DNA of 64,000 nucleotides from contig NZ_PJQW01000001.1 of the NCBI RefSeq assembly GCF_004303025.1, positions 217,070 through 281,069 on the forward strand. The letters are read 5' to 3'. This stretch comes from Flavobacterium sp. J27 (GTDB lineage Bacteria; Bacteroidota; Bacteroidia; Flavobacteriales; Flavobacteriaceae). The notes under the pieces are model-generated. The model ran no database searches, was not told where the DNA came from, and worked only from the letters and a program-made list of their open reading frames with translations. Shown in pieces: positions 27,181-36,377 of the stretch; the first letter of the stretch is position 1, and every line of letters begins with the position of its first letter. The position numbers and the translations under genes are program-made.

Positions 27181-29719
27181 AACTCAAAAATAGTATAATT
27201 AGTAGGAGAAAACCTAATGCATAATAAATATAATTCGTTTTTGAAGTATCGATAGCACCATAATAAACAAAAGCACTCCAGTAATAAGGCGATTTTTTTG
27301 CATTAGAAATGTTTTGGTCTTCTAAATAATCTATTTTAGATAAGTAATTGGATTCAAAAAAAGATGTATTTTTACTATAATTAGAATAAAAATGAGTCAT
27401 TATTTCTGAAGTTGCAAAATCATTAATTTTCCATAAACTGAAAAGGATATTTTTAGCTCCTGCATATTGAAAAGCTCTAGCTATACTAATAGCTCCTTCT
27501 CCTTTTTGGAGTTTGCCAATACCCGTTTCACAAGCGCTCAAGACCACTAAATCGGGATGATAATCTTGCAGTCCATACAATTCATTTACTAACATCACAT
27601 CGTCGTAAAAAACAAGTGTTGCAGGAGTATTAAACGAACCGCTTGTACCATGCGTAGAAAGATGAATAATGGCATATTGATTACTATATTTCTTGAAGTT
27701 TTCTCTATTTGCTGCTTCATTCATAAATAAAACGGCTTTGTTTTTTTCTAAGGCTTTGGATTCTGCAATAGAGTATGCTAAATAAGCATTTGTGTTTTTA
27801 AAAACAGGAAAAAATCCCACTATTGTATTGTTTTTTTTAGCAGTTGTTTCTTTAACGTAAAATGCGGCATTCGTTTGATAAGCTATTTTATTTTGATAAA
27901 TTAAAAACGGAATTGTTGTGTAGGTTGTAGCGTTACTTTTTTGGGTTACCAAAGCATCAAAAGGAACAAAATGTAATAAACCATCGGGGATAAAAACAAG
28001 ATTTTTTTGTTGCTCTACCTGTTCCAATTCTAAAATGGAATATAAGTTGTTAGCTATAGTTGTAAAAGCAGAAATATTAGCATTAATAGTGTTGGCCTTT
28101 TCAAAAGAATGAATGAATTTTGATAATACAGCTTCTTTTTCTAGATCAAAAGAAATTCTCTTCCATGTAATTTTTTCGTTATTCAAATAAAAGAAGTAGG
28201 TGTTTTCTTTGGTCCAGAAATAATAGACCATCTGCGCCTTGTCTCGATTCAATTTGTCTTGTAAATTAGGTAAAGAAGTTGTTTTAGTTTTATTTTTAAA
28301 TGTATTGTTTATTTTTTTATTAATATTTTTTAATTGGATGCTTAGATTAGCTAATTCGCTATTTAATGTAATCAATCGATCTTGATTTTCTTGTGTAATT
28401 TGCAGACGAATGTATTCATTAATTAATGATTCTTGTTTGCTCAATAATTGATTTTGTAATTGTAAAAGAGGATGGTTTGGAAATTGTTCTAGTATGTTTT
28501 TTTGATAAATTCTTTCTTTTAAAACAAAGCTTTTTGTCTTTTCAGCATATTGAAAAGCTTGTTCTAAAAAACGGAATTCTTTCTTCTCTTGATAAGCATT
28601 CCATAAGATGTTAATGCATTTTTCGGTACGTTTTCTGTTTTCAATTTGATGTCTGATTTCAGCTTCTTGAGAAACGAGTTGGTCACTAATTAAATCATTT
28701 ACGAAAAAGCTCAATTCATACCATTCTAATTTTTGGTTATTGTCTTTTTCTATATGAGCTAAACCGTCAAAAATGGTTAAAAAGGTATTTTCAGGATAAA
28801 GTGTACTTTTGTTTAAATGAACGGAGATTTTTTCAAAAGGCAATAAAGTAGTCAACGCTTTGGTAAAACTAATTTTTGCTTTTTGTAAATCATTAAGATG
28901 AATGTAAATGGAAGCTTCTTCAGTATATAACTTGGCTAAAACTCTGGCCTCTATGTTTTTGTCTTTTAAAAAAAGAGTTTTTGCTTTTCCGAAGTAAGTT
29001 AGTGCTACATTAGGTTTATTGTTATGTAATGCTACAAGCGCATGGTTCTTTAAAGATTGAAAATCATTGGCAACTGTTTCATTTTTTAATACCTCATTTA
29101 CAATAGTGTTGTTTTGTAGACCAATAGTATTTTGTGTTAATTCTTCTTGAATTCGTTTTTTTTGAATAGGTGAGGCTTGTTTGTTTTGTGCTACCTTTTG
29201 AAGTAGTTCTAAAGCGGTTTTATAATTTCCAATAGTTTTATAAACGATAGATAAATTAATGTATCCAGAAATAATTGTAGCTTGATTGTCTTCTTTTTCA
29301 GCTATGAAAATATACTTTTTGATAATATTTTCAGCTAAAGCAAAATTACCAGTTTTAGTATATAAGGTGCCTAAAGGTTTTAGACAAAATTCAATAATAT
29401 CATAATTGGACAGATGGTTATTTGAAAAGAGTAACCAAGCACTTTCATAGGAAGTTATTGCCTGTTGTTGAAGATTATTTTTCATCTCATACGAACCCTT
29501 ATTACAATATAAAATAACTAAAGCTAATTTTTCATCATTAGTAATTGTTGATTTGGAAAAGAGAAGTTCTTTTTGTTTTAATTCGTTAAGGGTAGTTGGA
29601 TTAGGATTGGCTACAAATACATCAATGGCATTATAAATCTGATCTTCTAAGTTTTGTGAAAAACCAGAGATTGAAAAGAGAACAAGAAGCAATATACTTT
29701 TAAAATTTCCAAATTGCAT
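27140..29719 (-). CDS. TPR repeat protein with C-terminal CHAT (caspase-like) protease domain, membrane-anchored
   Basis: 859 residues from the ATG at 29719. A signal peptide (MQFGNFKSILLLVLFSI, SGFSQ) precedes a helical TPR array (about 25-400), a helical linker (about 400-480) and a CHAT cysteine-protease domain (about 540-830). The catalytic pair is visible: H690 in HLSTHGTSG and C730 in LSACETGIG, followed by GEGAISIARAFQYAGA. A single membrane segment (about 833-850) ends in a basic cytoplasmic tail (RIARFLKRKKI). The topology puts both TPR and CHAT parts in the periplasm. A longer frame starts 18 nt upstream, but the signal peptide begins at this ATG. The start overlaps the PKD gene and the end overlaps the retropepsin gene. 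Confidence 0.9.
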   Translation of the reverse strand: MQFGNFKSILLLVLFSISGFSQNLEDQIYNAIDVFVANPNPTTLNELKQKELLFSKSTITNDEKLALVILYCNKGSYEMKNNLQQQAITSYESAWLLFSNNHLSNYDIIEFCLKPLGTLYTKTGNFALAENIIKKYIFIAEKEDNQATIISGYINLSIVYKTIGNYKTALELLQKVAQNKQASPIQKKRIQEELTQNTIGLQNNTIVNEVLKNETVANDFQSLKNHALVALHNNKPNVALTYFGKAKTLFLKDKNIEARVLAKLYTEEASIYIHLNDLQKAKISFTKALTTLLPFEKISVHLNKSTLYPENTFLTIFDGLAHIEKDNNQKLEWYELSFFVNDLISDQLVSQEAEIRHQIENRKRTEKCINILWNAYQEKKEFRFLEQAFQYAEKTKSFVLKERIYQKNILEQFPNHPLLQLQNQLLSKQESLINEYIRLQITQENQDRLITLNSELANLSIQLKNINKKINNTFKNKTKTTSLPNLQDKLNRDKAQMVYYFWTKENTYFFYLNNEKITWKRISFDLEKEAVLSKFIHSFEKANTINANISAFTTIANNLYSILELEQVEQQKNLVFIPDGLLHFVPFDALVTQKSNATTYTTIPFLIYQNKIAYQTNAAFYVKETTAKKNNTIVGFFPVFKNTNAYLAYSIAESKALEKNKAVLFMNEAANRENFKKYSNQYAIIHLSTHGTSGSFNTPATLVFYDDVMLVNELYGLQDYHPDLVVLSACETGIGKLQKGEGAISIARAFQYAGAKNILFSLWKINDFATSEIMTHFYSNYSKNTSFFESNYLSKIDYLEDQNISNAKKSPYYWSAFVYYGAIDTSKTNYIYYALGFLLLIILFLSYGRIARFLKRKKI

Positions 29720-31715
29720 AGAATTGCCACGAATCAAAATTATTTTTAAAGTTTTTATAATAACGAATACCTACACTTGGTCCTATTCTGGCAAAGCCAA
29801 AAGTAGTGTCTAAGAAAAATTGAGTTTGAACTTCTGTTTTTTCTTTGGAAGTTTCAGAACGGTATTGCATTAGGTTTCTATATTCGTTTCCTGGAACCAA
29901 ACTAGGATTGTTAGGTGTTTGCGTGATTTCGTAATAACGTGTGGTCGTTTTTGTTTCAGAAGCAGAAGATACCATTGTACTTATTTGTGGACCAAAACCT
30001 ACTCCAATATAATTATTAATATTATATCGTAATGAAATAGGGACCGTTTCTACAATTTTTCTCGATTGTTCAACTGAAATTTCTCTTCGAACAAAAGCTA
30101 CATCAATAACCTGACCAGTTCCTGTGTCAAAAGGACCTACTACTTCTGGTTCTGGAGAAATCGTATTTGAATTTTGACTTTCAAAATCGTGTTTACTAGC
30201 GTAAAATTCACTTTGCCAATACAAGCGATAGGATTTAAATGGAGAAATAGTAAATCCTGTAAAATAATTTTGAGAATGATTTAATTTAGGGAAGTAATTG
30301 TAACCTGCTTTTACACCTATTGAAATACCTGGATTAAAACGAGTTCGGGAATAATTAGTAATAATAGGTTCGTTTTTGTCAAAAATAATTTTTGTACGAC
30401 TTTTTGTGCCTATTTTATGAAAATCTTCTCCAAATTTTAAACTATACTTAACAAACCCCTTTGTCGAATCTTTTTCAGTAACATTTTTTTGTTGGGTGCC
30501 TGGTAAATAGATATTTTTAAAAGTAAAAATAATTTGTTTTGCTCTAATTAATGTGTCTAAGCAACTATATCTAACTTCTTCATTTTTAGGGCAAATAGGA
30601 CATTCAGGATACATGCTTTCAATTTGAAGTGTCGATTTGTCAAACATATCGGGAACATCAGTTTCTAAACGGATAGTTCGTGCAGGTCCTTCACCATCAT
30701 TTTGAAAACGAGTTTTAAATTTAATACGTTTGAAGCGCACTAATCTGTAATTAATAAATAAACCACTAGTTGACATTTTATTTGGATCATGAGAGGTTAC
30801 AATTTCCATTTCCATGTCTTTAATTTTGTGGTTTTCATAATTATCATCAGGAACATAAATGCTTCTTACTTTTAAAATAGCACTTGTGTCTTTAATCATT
30901 TCTGGAGTGGTTTTTAATGTAAAAAAGATATTGCGTTGTTCATTTGGATTGAGGTTTTTAAAAGTAATTTTTTTACCATTTTTAAAGGTTTGTTCCGCTT
31001 CTTCAATAGATAAAGACAAGTTCTTTCTTTCTGTAGTATCTTGAAATTTATACCTTTGATAGGTTATATTCTCTTCCGTTGCCCAAATAGCCATTTGATC
31101 ATCATAAGCATTGGTGTAAACCAAATCTTTACCTAATTCGACACTGTTTTCATTATGGTACTTTCGTATTTCTAGAAGTTCAAAATTATCCTTTTTAAAT
31201 TCTTTTTCATTGTAATAAAAATAAATAGTACCATTAGTAACAAATTCTTTTTCATTTTTATAACTTAAAACAATAACAAAATCTTCGTTTGGAAGCGGTT
31301 CTCTATTTCTTCGTAATTCAATATTATCTTTTAGAATTTGAATTTCACTATTAGATACATCCGCAGTTTCTTTTGTTTTTACTTTTATAGGTCTTGTAGT
31401 AGGTGTTTTTCCAGTATCGTAGTTGTTTGTTGCCCATAACTTTACTTCATAATCACCTGCTTTTTTGTAGGTATGTTTTGGTTTTTCTTTGGTGCTAAAT
31501 TGACCATCTCCAAATTCCCAATAATAACTGTAAAAAGCTTTTGGAGCTCCAGCTATTTGGTTTAGAGTTGGTTTTTCAGAATCAAAGTAGAAAGTGTTTC
31601 CTTCTTGTTGAGGCACAATAATCGCTTTAGGAATTATGGTGTCTTTTTCTTTGGATTGAGAAAACAACATTGTAAAATGAAAAAGAATGTAAATAAATGC
31701 TATTTTTTTTAGCAT
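29700..31715 (-). CDS. PKD-domain outer-membrane beta-barrel protein
   Basis: 671 residues. A signal peptide (about 1-20, ending LFSQ) precedes a PKD domain (about 35-115, YYWEFGDGQFSTKEKP), then an Ig-like or adhesin-like middle (about 115-450) and a C-terminal region of amphipathic strands (about 460-671) ending in aromatic YAIWKF. I infer a surface-exposed or periplasm-facing sensor or binding head on an outer-membrane barrel. It is followed by the CHAT protease gene with a 20-nt overlap, so both are one transcription unit with the retropepsin gene. A terminator separates it from the lipoprotein gene upstream. No enzyme motif is visible. Confidence 0.75.
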   Translation of the reverse strand: MLKKIAFIYILFHFTMLFSQSKEKDTIIPKAIIVPQQEGNTFYFDSEKPTLNQIAGAPKAFYSYYWEFGDGQFSTKEKPKHTYKKAGDYEVKLWATNNYDTGKTPTTRPIKVKTKETADVSNSEIQILKDNIELRRNREPLPNEDFVIVLSYKNEKEFVTNGTIYFYYNEKEFKKDNFELLEIRKYHNENSVELGKDLVYTNAYDDQMAIWATEENITYQRYKFQDTTERKNLSLSIEEAEQTFKNGKKITFKNLNPNEQRNIFFTLKTTPEMIKDTSAILKVRSIYVPDDNYENHKIKDMEMEIVTSHDPNKMSTSGLFINYRLVRFKRIKFKTRFQNDGEGPARTIRLETDVPDMFDKSTLQIESMYPECPICPKNEEVRYSCLDTLIRAKQIIFTFKNIYLPGTQQKNVTEKDSTKGFVKYSLKFGEDFHKIGTKSRTKIIFDKNEPIITNYSRTRFNPGISIGVKAGYNYFPKLNHSQNYFTGFTISPFKSYRLYWQSEFYASKHDFESQNSNTISPEPEVVGPFDTGTGQVIDVAFVRREISVEQSRKIVETVPISLRYNINNYIGVGFGPQISTMVSSASETKTTTRYYEITQTPNNPSLVPGNEYRNLMQYRSETSKEKTEVQTQFFLDTTFGFARIGPSVGIRYYKNFKNNFDSWQFYAIWKF

Positions 31716-31744
31716 AATGAGTAAGATTTTAGGTTAAATATAAG

Positions 31745-31773
31745 AAAAAGTGATGAACGAGGCATCACTTTTT
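31745..31773 (-). terminator. Terminator of the lipoprotein gene
   Basis: Stem AAAAAGTGATG / CATCACTTTTT with a 7-nt loop. It separates the lipoprotein gene from the PKD-CHAT-retropepsin unit downstream. Confidence 0.8.
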
Positions 31774-31790
31774 CAAACAAACTAAATAGA

Positions 31791-32813
31791 TTATGGTAGT
31801 GCATTAATAGCAGCAACTAGTTGGGCTTCGGAGCCTACAACTGTTTCGCCTTGAGTGAAATTATAGATGGAGTTAGCTGTTATTGTTACAGATTTTATAG
31901 CATATCGCCATTGTCCATTATCTTCGGTTGCAAAAATAATGTGACAGGCTAATCCTATAGGAATTTGACCATAATGTTCTGAAAATTGTCCTGTAGTGGC
32001 ATCATAAGTGTCTAGTTTTGCTAAAGCATTTCCTTCTCCGTCATAGTGAAGATATACTGCACTGTTTTCAAAATTGTAACCAGATGGAACGGTGGCTAAA
32101 ATTTGTGTTTTTGGTCCTGTATAGTTATAGAATTTGTCTACATTGGTCCAGCCAAAATTATTAAAGAAGGCATAGTATGCTGTTCCATTTGCAGCTTGTT
32201 CCATGAAAACACCACCTTGCGCACCTGTAGGGTCGTTTTCTTCTCTCCATTCTAAATTTCCATCTGCATCGATTTGTCCATTCCATAAAATCATATCATT
32301 TTCTTCAGCTGTTAGATGGGTTGGAATTCTTAAATTCATGCTACAGTTTAAATTTAATTGCTGACCGTTTTGGGTTGCATTGATATAAAATTCTCCACCA
32401 GAAATTAGCATAGCTAAATCGCCAGTAGGTAAAACACCCATTGTCGTTTTATCTGTTACTAGCATATTCCCACCGTCAAAGACTTCGATGTATTTGATGT
32501 CTACTAGTCCTGTTACCGGATTTCCGTTTAATGATAAACAAGCTGGATTAATGTCGATTTCTACGCCATTGTTTGAAGTAAAGGTTGTTGTTCCATTTGT
32601 TACATCTAATTGGAAGTTTTGTGTCATTTCGAGTAAAGCATCTTCTCTTATAGCGGCAAATTCGGTTGCTGTTGGCCTTGGATCACAATCACCAGTACAA
32701 TCATTATCATCATTATTTTCACAACTAATAAAAAGAGTTGCTACTGTACTTGCAAAAAATACGAATTGAAGTATCGCATTTACTTTTCTGTTTAATAGAT
32801 TTACTTTTTTCAT
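31791..32813 (-). CDS. Hypothetical surface or periplasmic lipoprotein
   Basis: 340 residues with a lipoprotein signal: a basic n-region, a hydrophobic core (VFFASTVATLFIS) and a lipidated C31, followed by an acidic, Cys-containing stretch (ENNDDNDCTGDCD). A run of Asn/Asp right after the lipid Cys is a feature of exported lipoproteins in Bacteroidetes, so a surface location is possible. The rest looks mostly beta, with no recognised domain. A terminator follows it. It is divergent from the ECF sigma gene, with 175 nt between the two starts in which I see no TAnnTTTG element. It may be a target or cargo of that regulatory pair. Confidence 0.7.
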   Translation of the reverse strand: MKKVNLLNRKVNAILQFVFFASTVATLFISCENNDDNDCTGDCDPRPTATEFAAIREDALLEMTQNFQLDVTNGTTTFTSNNGVEIDINPACLSLNGNPVTGLVDIKYIEVFDGGNMLVTDKTTMGVLPTGDLAMLISGGEFYINATQNGQQLNLNCSMNLRIPTHLTAEENDMILWNGQIDADGNLEWREENDPTGAQGGVFMEQAANGTAYYAFFNNFGWTNVDKFYNYTGPKTQILATVPSGYNFENSAVYLHYDGEGNALAKLDTYDATTGQFSEHYGQIPIGLACHIIFATEDNGQWRYAIKSVTITANSIYNFTQGETVVGSEAQLVAAINALP

Positions 32814-32988
32814 GATTACTAAATTTTAATTCATAGTTTTTAGTATATATCAAAATGGATTTGAAATTGTTACCTCTTCTTTGCCTGTTTTTTTATCAAT
32901 AAGGTATGTGAGATACTTTTTAGTTGTTACTATTTATAATTTTACTTTCTTTAGTAATCTTTTTATCTTAGCTAATAAATAAGTAGAT

Positions 32989-33573
32989 ATGAGTGAGAAA
33001 AGTACCCATGAAGATCAATTGTATATTGATGGTCTAAAATATAATGACACTAAGATTATTACTGCTATTTATAAGAATTTTGTTCCCAAAGTAATTCAGT
33101 ATATAAAGAATAATAATGGAAACGAAGAGGAAGCACAAGACATTATTCAAGACGTTTTAGTTATTATTTTTAAGCAGGCAAAAGAAAAAGATTTGAAATT
33201 AACTTGTCCATTCGATGCCTATTTCTTTTTATTATGTAAAAGACGTTGGTTAAACGAATTGAAAAAATCTTCACGTAAAGGGGTAACATTACAAAATGAT
33301 ACTGTATCTAAAGATGAATCGCTTCAGGAAATGCTTTTTCAAACTGAGTTATTTGCGGAAAAACAAGCTTTGTTTGAAAAAATGTTTCAACAATTAGGAG
33401 AAAAATGCCAAGAAGTATTAAAATGGAGTTTTGTTCTGAAAACAATGGAAGAAGTAGCTGCAAAATTAGCTGTAAGTTACGCTTATATCAGAAAGAAAAA
33501 ATCACTTTGTACAGGGCAATTAACTAAATTGATTAAAGAATCGGTTCAGTATGAATCTCTAAAAAATCAGTAA
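32989..33573 (+). CDS. ECF-type RNA polymerase sigma factor
   Basis: 194 residues with a sigma region 2 (about 20-85, EEEAQDIIQDVLVIIFKQA and the promoter-opening part RRWLNELKK) and a region 4 helix-turn-helix (about 135-185, MEEVAAKLAVSYAYIRKKKS). Region 3 is absent, as in the ECF group. It should direct polymerase to a small set of stress or envelope genes. It lies 1 nt upstream of a membrane protein that looks like its anti-sigma factor. Its own promoter and targets are not evident from the sequence. Confidence 0.88.
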   Translation: MSEKSTHEDQLYIDGLKYNDTKIITAIYKNFVPKVIQYIKNNNGNEEEAQDIIQDVLVIIFKQAKEKDLKLTCPFDAYFFLLCKRRWLNELKKSSRKGVTLQNDTVSKDESLQEMLFQTELFAEKQALFEKMFQQLGEKCQEVLKWSFVLKTMEEVAAKLAVSYAYIRKKKSLCTGQLTKLIKESVQYESLKNQ

Positions 33574-33574
33574 G

Positions 33575-34303
33575 ATGAAAGAAGATGTATTTTTGCTTTT
33601 TGACCAATATTTGGAAAATGAAATGACACCACAAGAAAAATTGGATTTTGAGAACCAACTTCAGAATAGTATTGAATTGAATGAGGCTTTTGAATTATAT
33701 AAAGAAACAAGCCATTTCTTAAAGAATACTTTTTCAACAGATGTGGAAGATTTTAAAAATAATTTAAAAGCGATCTCAAAAAGGAGTCAAGAAGAAGAGG
33801 AGGTTATAAAATCTAGGAAAGTTATATCTATGCCTACTAAATGGTTTGCCATTGCCGCTAGTATCGTAGTGTTGTTTTTTGTTTGGTTTTTTATGAATGA
33901 TACAGTTCCAGAATATCAGGATTTCAATCAACATGAAAAAGCTTATTTTACAGAAAGGAGTCAAAACAACATCTATCTAAAACAAGCAGAGGAAGCTTTT
34001 AATGCTAAAAACTATCAAAAAGCAGTGTTACTATTTGAAAATATAACGTCAAAAGATTTAGGCGTAGAAGAACAATTGTTTTATGCAATTGCTTTGTTAG
34101 AAGAAAATCAATTTCCAAAAGCGGAATCGATTTTAGAAAATATAAAAAGACAACCATCAGTATTTAGAAATAAAGCGATATGGTATTTAGCGTTGTCAAA
34201 ATTAAAACAGAAAGATTACGAAAATTGTAAAACACTTTTAAATGAAATTCCAAAACAAGCTGAAGATTATGACAAAGCTCAAAAATTATTAGATAAGCTT
34301 TAA
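33575..34303 (+). CDS. Anti-sigma-like membrane protein with C-terminal TPR repeats
   Basis: 242 residues. The N-terminus (LFDQYLENEMTPQEKLDFE) resembles the short helical sigma-binding domain of Bacteroidetes anti-sigma factors. A single membrane segment (about 89-108, WFAIAASIVVLFFVWFFM) follows. The C-terminal half is made of TPR helices (about 130-240, AEEAFNAKNYQKAVLLF), placed in the periplasm. It starts 1 nt after the sigma gene and so probably holds that sigma factor at the membrane until a periplasmic event, perhaps cleavage, frees it. The family call is from layout, not a confirmed domain match. Confidence 0.7.
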   Translation: MKEDVFLLFDQYLENEMTPQEKLDFENQLQNSIELNEAFELYKETSHFLKNTFSTDVEDFKNNLKAISKRSQEEEEVIKSRKVISMPTKWFAIAASIVVLFFVWFFMNDTVPEYQDFNQHEKAYFTERSQNNIYLKQAEEAFNAKNYQKAVLLFENITSKDLGVEEQLFYAIALLEENQFPKAESILENIKRQPSVFRNKAIWYLALSKLKQKDYENCKTLLNEIPKQAEDYDKAQKLLDKL

Positions 34304-34319
34304 AAAAGTCAAAGAAGAT

Positions 34320-34351
34320 AAAAAAGCTATTGATTATTCAGTAGCTTTTTT
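34320..34351 (+). terminator. Terminator after the anti-sigma gene
   Basis: Stem AAAAAAGCTA / TAGCTTTTTT with a T-run, 17 nt after the stop codon. Confidence 0.7.
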
Positions 34352-34373
34352 AGTTTATAATTAATAAAGATTC

Positions 34374-34381
34374 TATTTTTG
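34374..34381 (+). promoter_or_regulatory. -7 element TATTTTTG of the tatD gene
   Basis: Exact TAnnTTTG match 20 nt before the TTG start at 34401; transcription would begin at about 34388. Confidence 0.55.
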
Positions 34382-34400
34382 TAACCAAATATGATGCATT

Positions 34401-35180
34401 TTGGATAAGCAATTACAATTAACAGATACACATACCCATTTATATAGTGAGGAATTTGATGGAGATAGAGATGAAATGATACTTCGAGCCATGAAACTAG
34501 GTGTTTCTCGTTTTTTTCTACCATCTATTGATTCTACTTGTACGCAAAAAATGTATGATTTGGAAAAACAATATCCAGATAATATTTTTTTAATGATGGG
34601 ATTGCACCCAACGTATGTTAAGGAAAATTACAAAGAAGAACTGGCTCATGTAGAAAAACAATTGGCTTCAAGAAAGTTTTATGCTATTGGAGAAATTGGA
34701 ATCGATTTATATTGGGATAAAACGTATTTAAAAGAACAACAATATGCTTTTCAATATCAAATTCAATTGGCTAAAAAGTATAAATTGGCTATAAATATTC
34801 ATTGTAGAGATGCTTTTGATGAAGTTTTTGAAGTTTTAGAACAAGAAAGAGCTGCAGATTTGTTTGGAATATTTCATTGTTTTACAGGAGATTTTGAACA
34901 AGCAAAAAAAGCTATTGATTTAAATATGAGTCTAGGAATTGGTGGCGTTGCAACATTTAAAAACGGAAAGATAGATCAATTTTTAAATCAAATAGATATA
35001 AAACATATTGTATTAGAAACTGACGCTCCTTACTTGGCACCCGTTCCGCACAGAGGAAAACGTAACGAAAGCAGTTATACCTTGCTAGTAGCTCAAAAAT
35101 TAGCTGAAATTTACGCCCTTTCTATAGAAGAGATAGCAGCGATAACCACAGCAAATTCTAAAGCAATTTTCGGAATTTAA
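34401..35180 (+). CDS. tatD: TatD-family metal-dependent deoxyribonuclease
   Basis: 259 residues with the amidohydrolase metal motif LTDTHTHLYS (H11, H13), IGEIGIDLYWD, and NIHCRDAF and FHCFTG further on. The start is a TTG: the next ATG comes after the HxH motif and would lose essential metal ligands, an earlier out-of-frame ATG stops after five codons, and the -7 element fits a start here. TatD enzymes are magnesium-dependent 3'-5' exonucleases, mainly on DNA, and have been linked to DNA repair and fragmentation. The gene probably has its own promoter. Confidence 0.88.
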   Translation: MDKQLQLTDTHTHLYSEEFDGDRDEMILRAMKLGVSRFFLPSIDSTCTQKMYDLEKQYPDNIFLMMGLHPTYVKENYKEELAHVEKQLASRKFYAIGEIGIDLYWDKTYLKEQQYAFQYQIQLAKKYKLAINIHCRDAFDEVFEVLEQERAADLFGIFHCFTGDFEQAKKAIDLNMSLGIGGVATFKNGKIDQFLNQIDIKHIVLETDAPYLAPVPHRGKRNESSYTLLVAQKLAEIYALSIEEIAAITTANSKAIFGI

Positions 35181-35240
35181 CGCTGAATTGACCTTCGTTA
35201 ATTATTTTTTTTGTTTTTTTGCGTATTGATTTTTATTAAT

Positions 35241-36377
35241 ATGTCAAAATTCGATAGCATTCGTCCTTACTACGACTCAGAAGTTAATGAAGCTTTATGT
35301 GCTTCTTTAAATCATCCTATGTTAAAAGCAATGATGAATTTTACTTTTCCAGACATGCCAGAAGAAGTGTGGAAAGAACAATTAAAGAAAACGCATTCAA
35401 TACGTGATTTTCAAATTAATTTTGTATACCAGTCTATTCAAAAAATACTTGAGAAAAGTTCTGATGGGTTAACAACTTCTGGGTTTGAAAAATTAGAAAG
35501 AAACACACCTTATTTGTTTATTTCTAATCATAGGGATATCATTTTAGATACTTCTTTATTAAATGTGTCTCTATTTGACCATGGGTTGGTAATGACAGCT
35601 TCTGCAATCGGGGATAACTTAGTTAAAAAGGATTTTGTGTTAAAATTGTCTAAATTAAATCGTAATTTTTTAGTACAACGAAATCTCTCACCTAGAGAGT
35701 TGTTGCAAAGTTCCAAATTAATGTCTGAATACATGTATCACCTTCTTGGAAAAGAAAATCGATCGGTTTGGATAGCTCAAAGAGAAGGTAGAACCAAAGA
35801 CGGCAATGACGCAACACATCAAGGTGTTTTGAAAATGGTTGCCATGGCTTCAGATGAAGAAAATGTAATGGATTTTTTTAAAAAGCTAAAGATTGTACCT
35901 GTTTCTATATCCTACGAATATGATCCTACAGACGCTTTAAAAATGCCCCAACTCTTAGCACAAGCCAAAGATCAGGTTTATATAAAAGAAAAAAATGAAG
36001 ATTTTATTACGCTTTTAAGTGGAATTATTGGTCAAAAAAAACACATTCATATTCATGTAGGAGATATTTTACATGATGAATTAGACGAGATAAAATCAAA
36101 TTACGAAAATACAAATAAGCAAATTCAAGCTTTAGCCAATGTGATTGATGATGCTATTCTTCAAAATTATAAGTTGTGGCCTACTAATTATATAGCCTAT
36201 GATATTCTCAATCATACCGAAGAATATAAGCTGTTTTACACAAAAGAGGAAAAACAATTATTTCAAAGAAGGTTAGAAATGAGAATTGATACAGAGAACT
36301 CTACAATTAAAGAAAGCTTTTTAGCTATGTATGCTAATCCAGTTGTTAATAAAATGAAATATCATAATGCCAAATAA
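35241..36377 (+). CDS. 1-acyl-sn-glycerol-3-phosphate acyltransferase-like protein (PlsB/PlsC superfamily)
   Basis: 378 residues from the ATG at 35241. The superfamily motif NHRDIILD (H and D, about residues 94-99) and the substrate motif (VWIAQREGRTKDGND) are visible. There is no clear membrane segment, so it is probably cytoplasmic or peripheral. The predicted role is acyl transfer in phospholipid or lipid A-like lipid synthesis, but the substrate cannot be told. A longer frame begins at 35211 with a hydrophobic leader, but the start at 35241 gives the family-like N-terminus. It overlaps the asparaginase gene by 11 nt. Confidence 0.8.
   Translation: MSKFDSIRPYYDSEVNEALCASLNHPMLKAMMNFTFPDMPEEVWKEQLKKTHSIRDFQINFVYQSIQKILEKSSDGLTTSGFEKLERNTPYLFISNHRDIILDTSLLNVSLFDHGLVMTASAIGDNLVKKDFVLKLSKLNRNFLVQRNLSPRELLQSSKLMSEYMYHLLGKENRSVWIAQREGRTKDGNDATHQGVLKMVAMASDEENVMDFFKKLKIVPVSISYEYDPTDALKMPQLLAQAKDQVYIKEKNEDFITLLSGIIGQKKHIHIHVGDILHDELDEIKSNYENTNKQIQALANVIDDAILQNYKLWPTNYIAYDILNHTEEYKLFYTKEEKQLFQRRLEMRIDTENSTIKESFLAMYANPVVNKMKYHNAK

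Noticed and set aside
26743..34303. Type III-E CRISPR (Craspase) locus
   Set aside because: TPR-CHAT and an ECF sigma are present, but there is no effector nuclease, no repeat array and no Csx30-like gene in the window. Only an analogy is kept.
35177..35209. TTAACG / CGTTAA hairpin with T-run after tatD
   Set aside because: Six-bp stem with a 13-nt loop, too weak to list as a terminator, although the T-run makes it possible.
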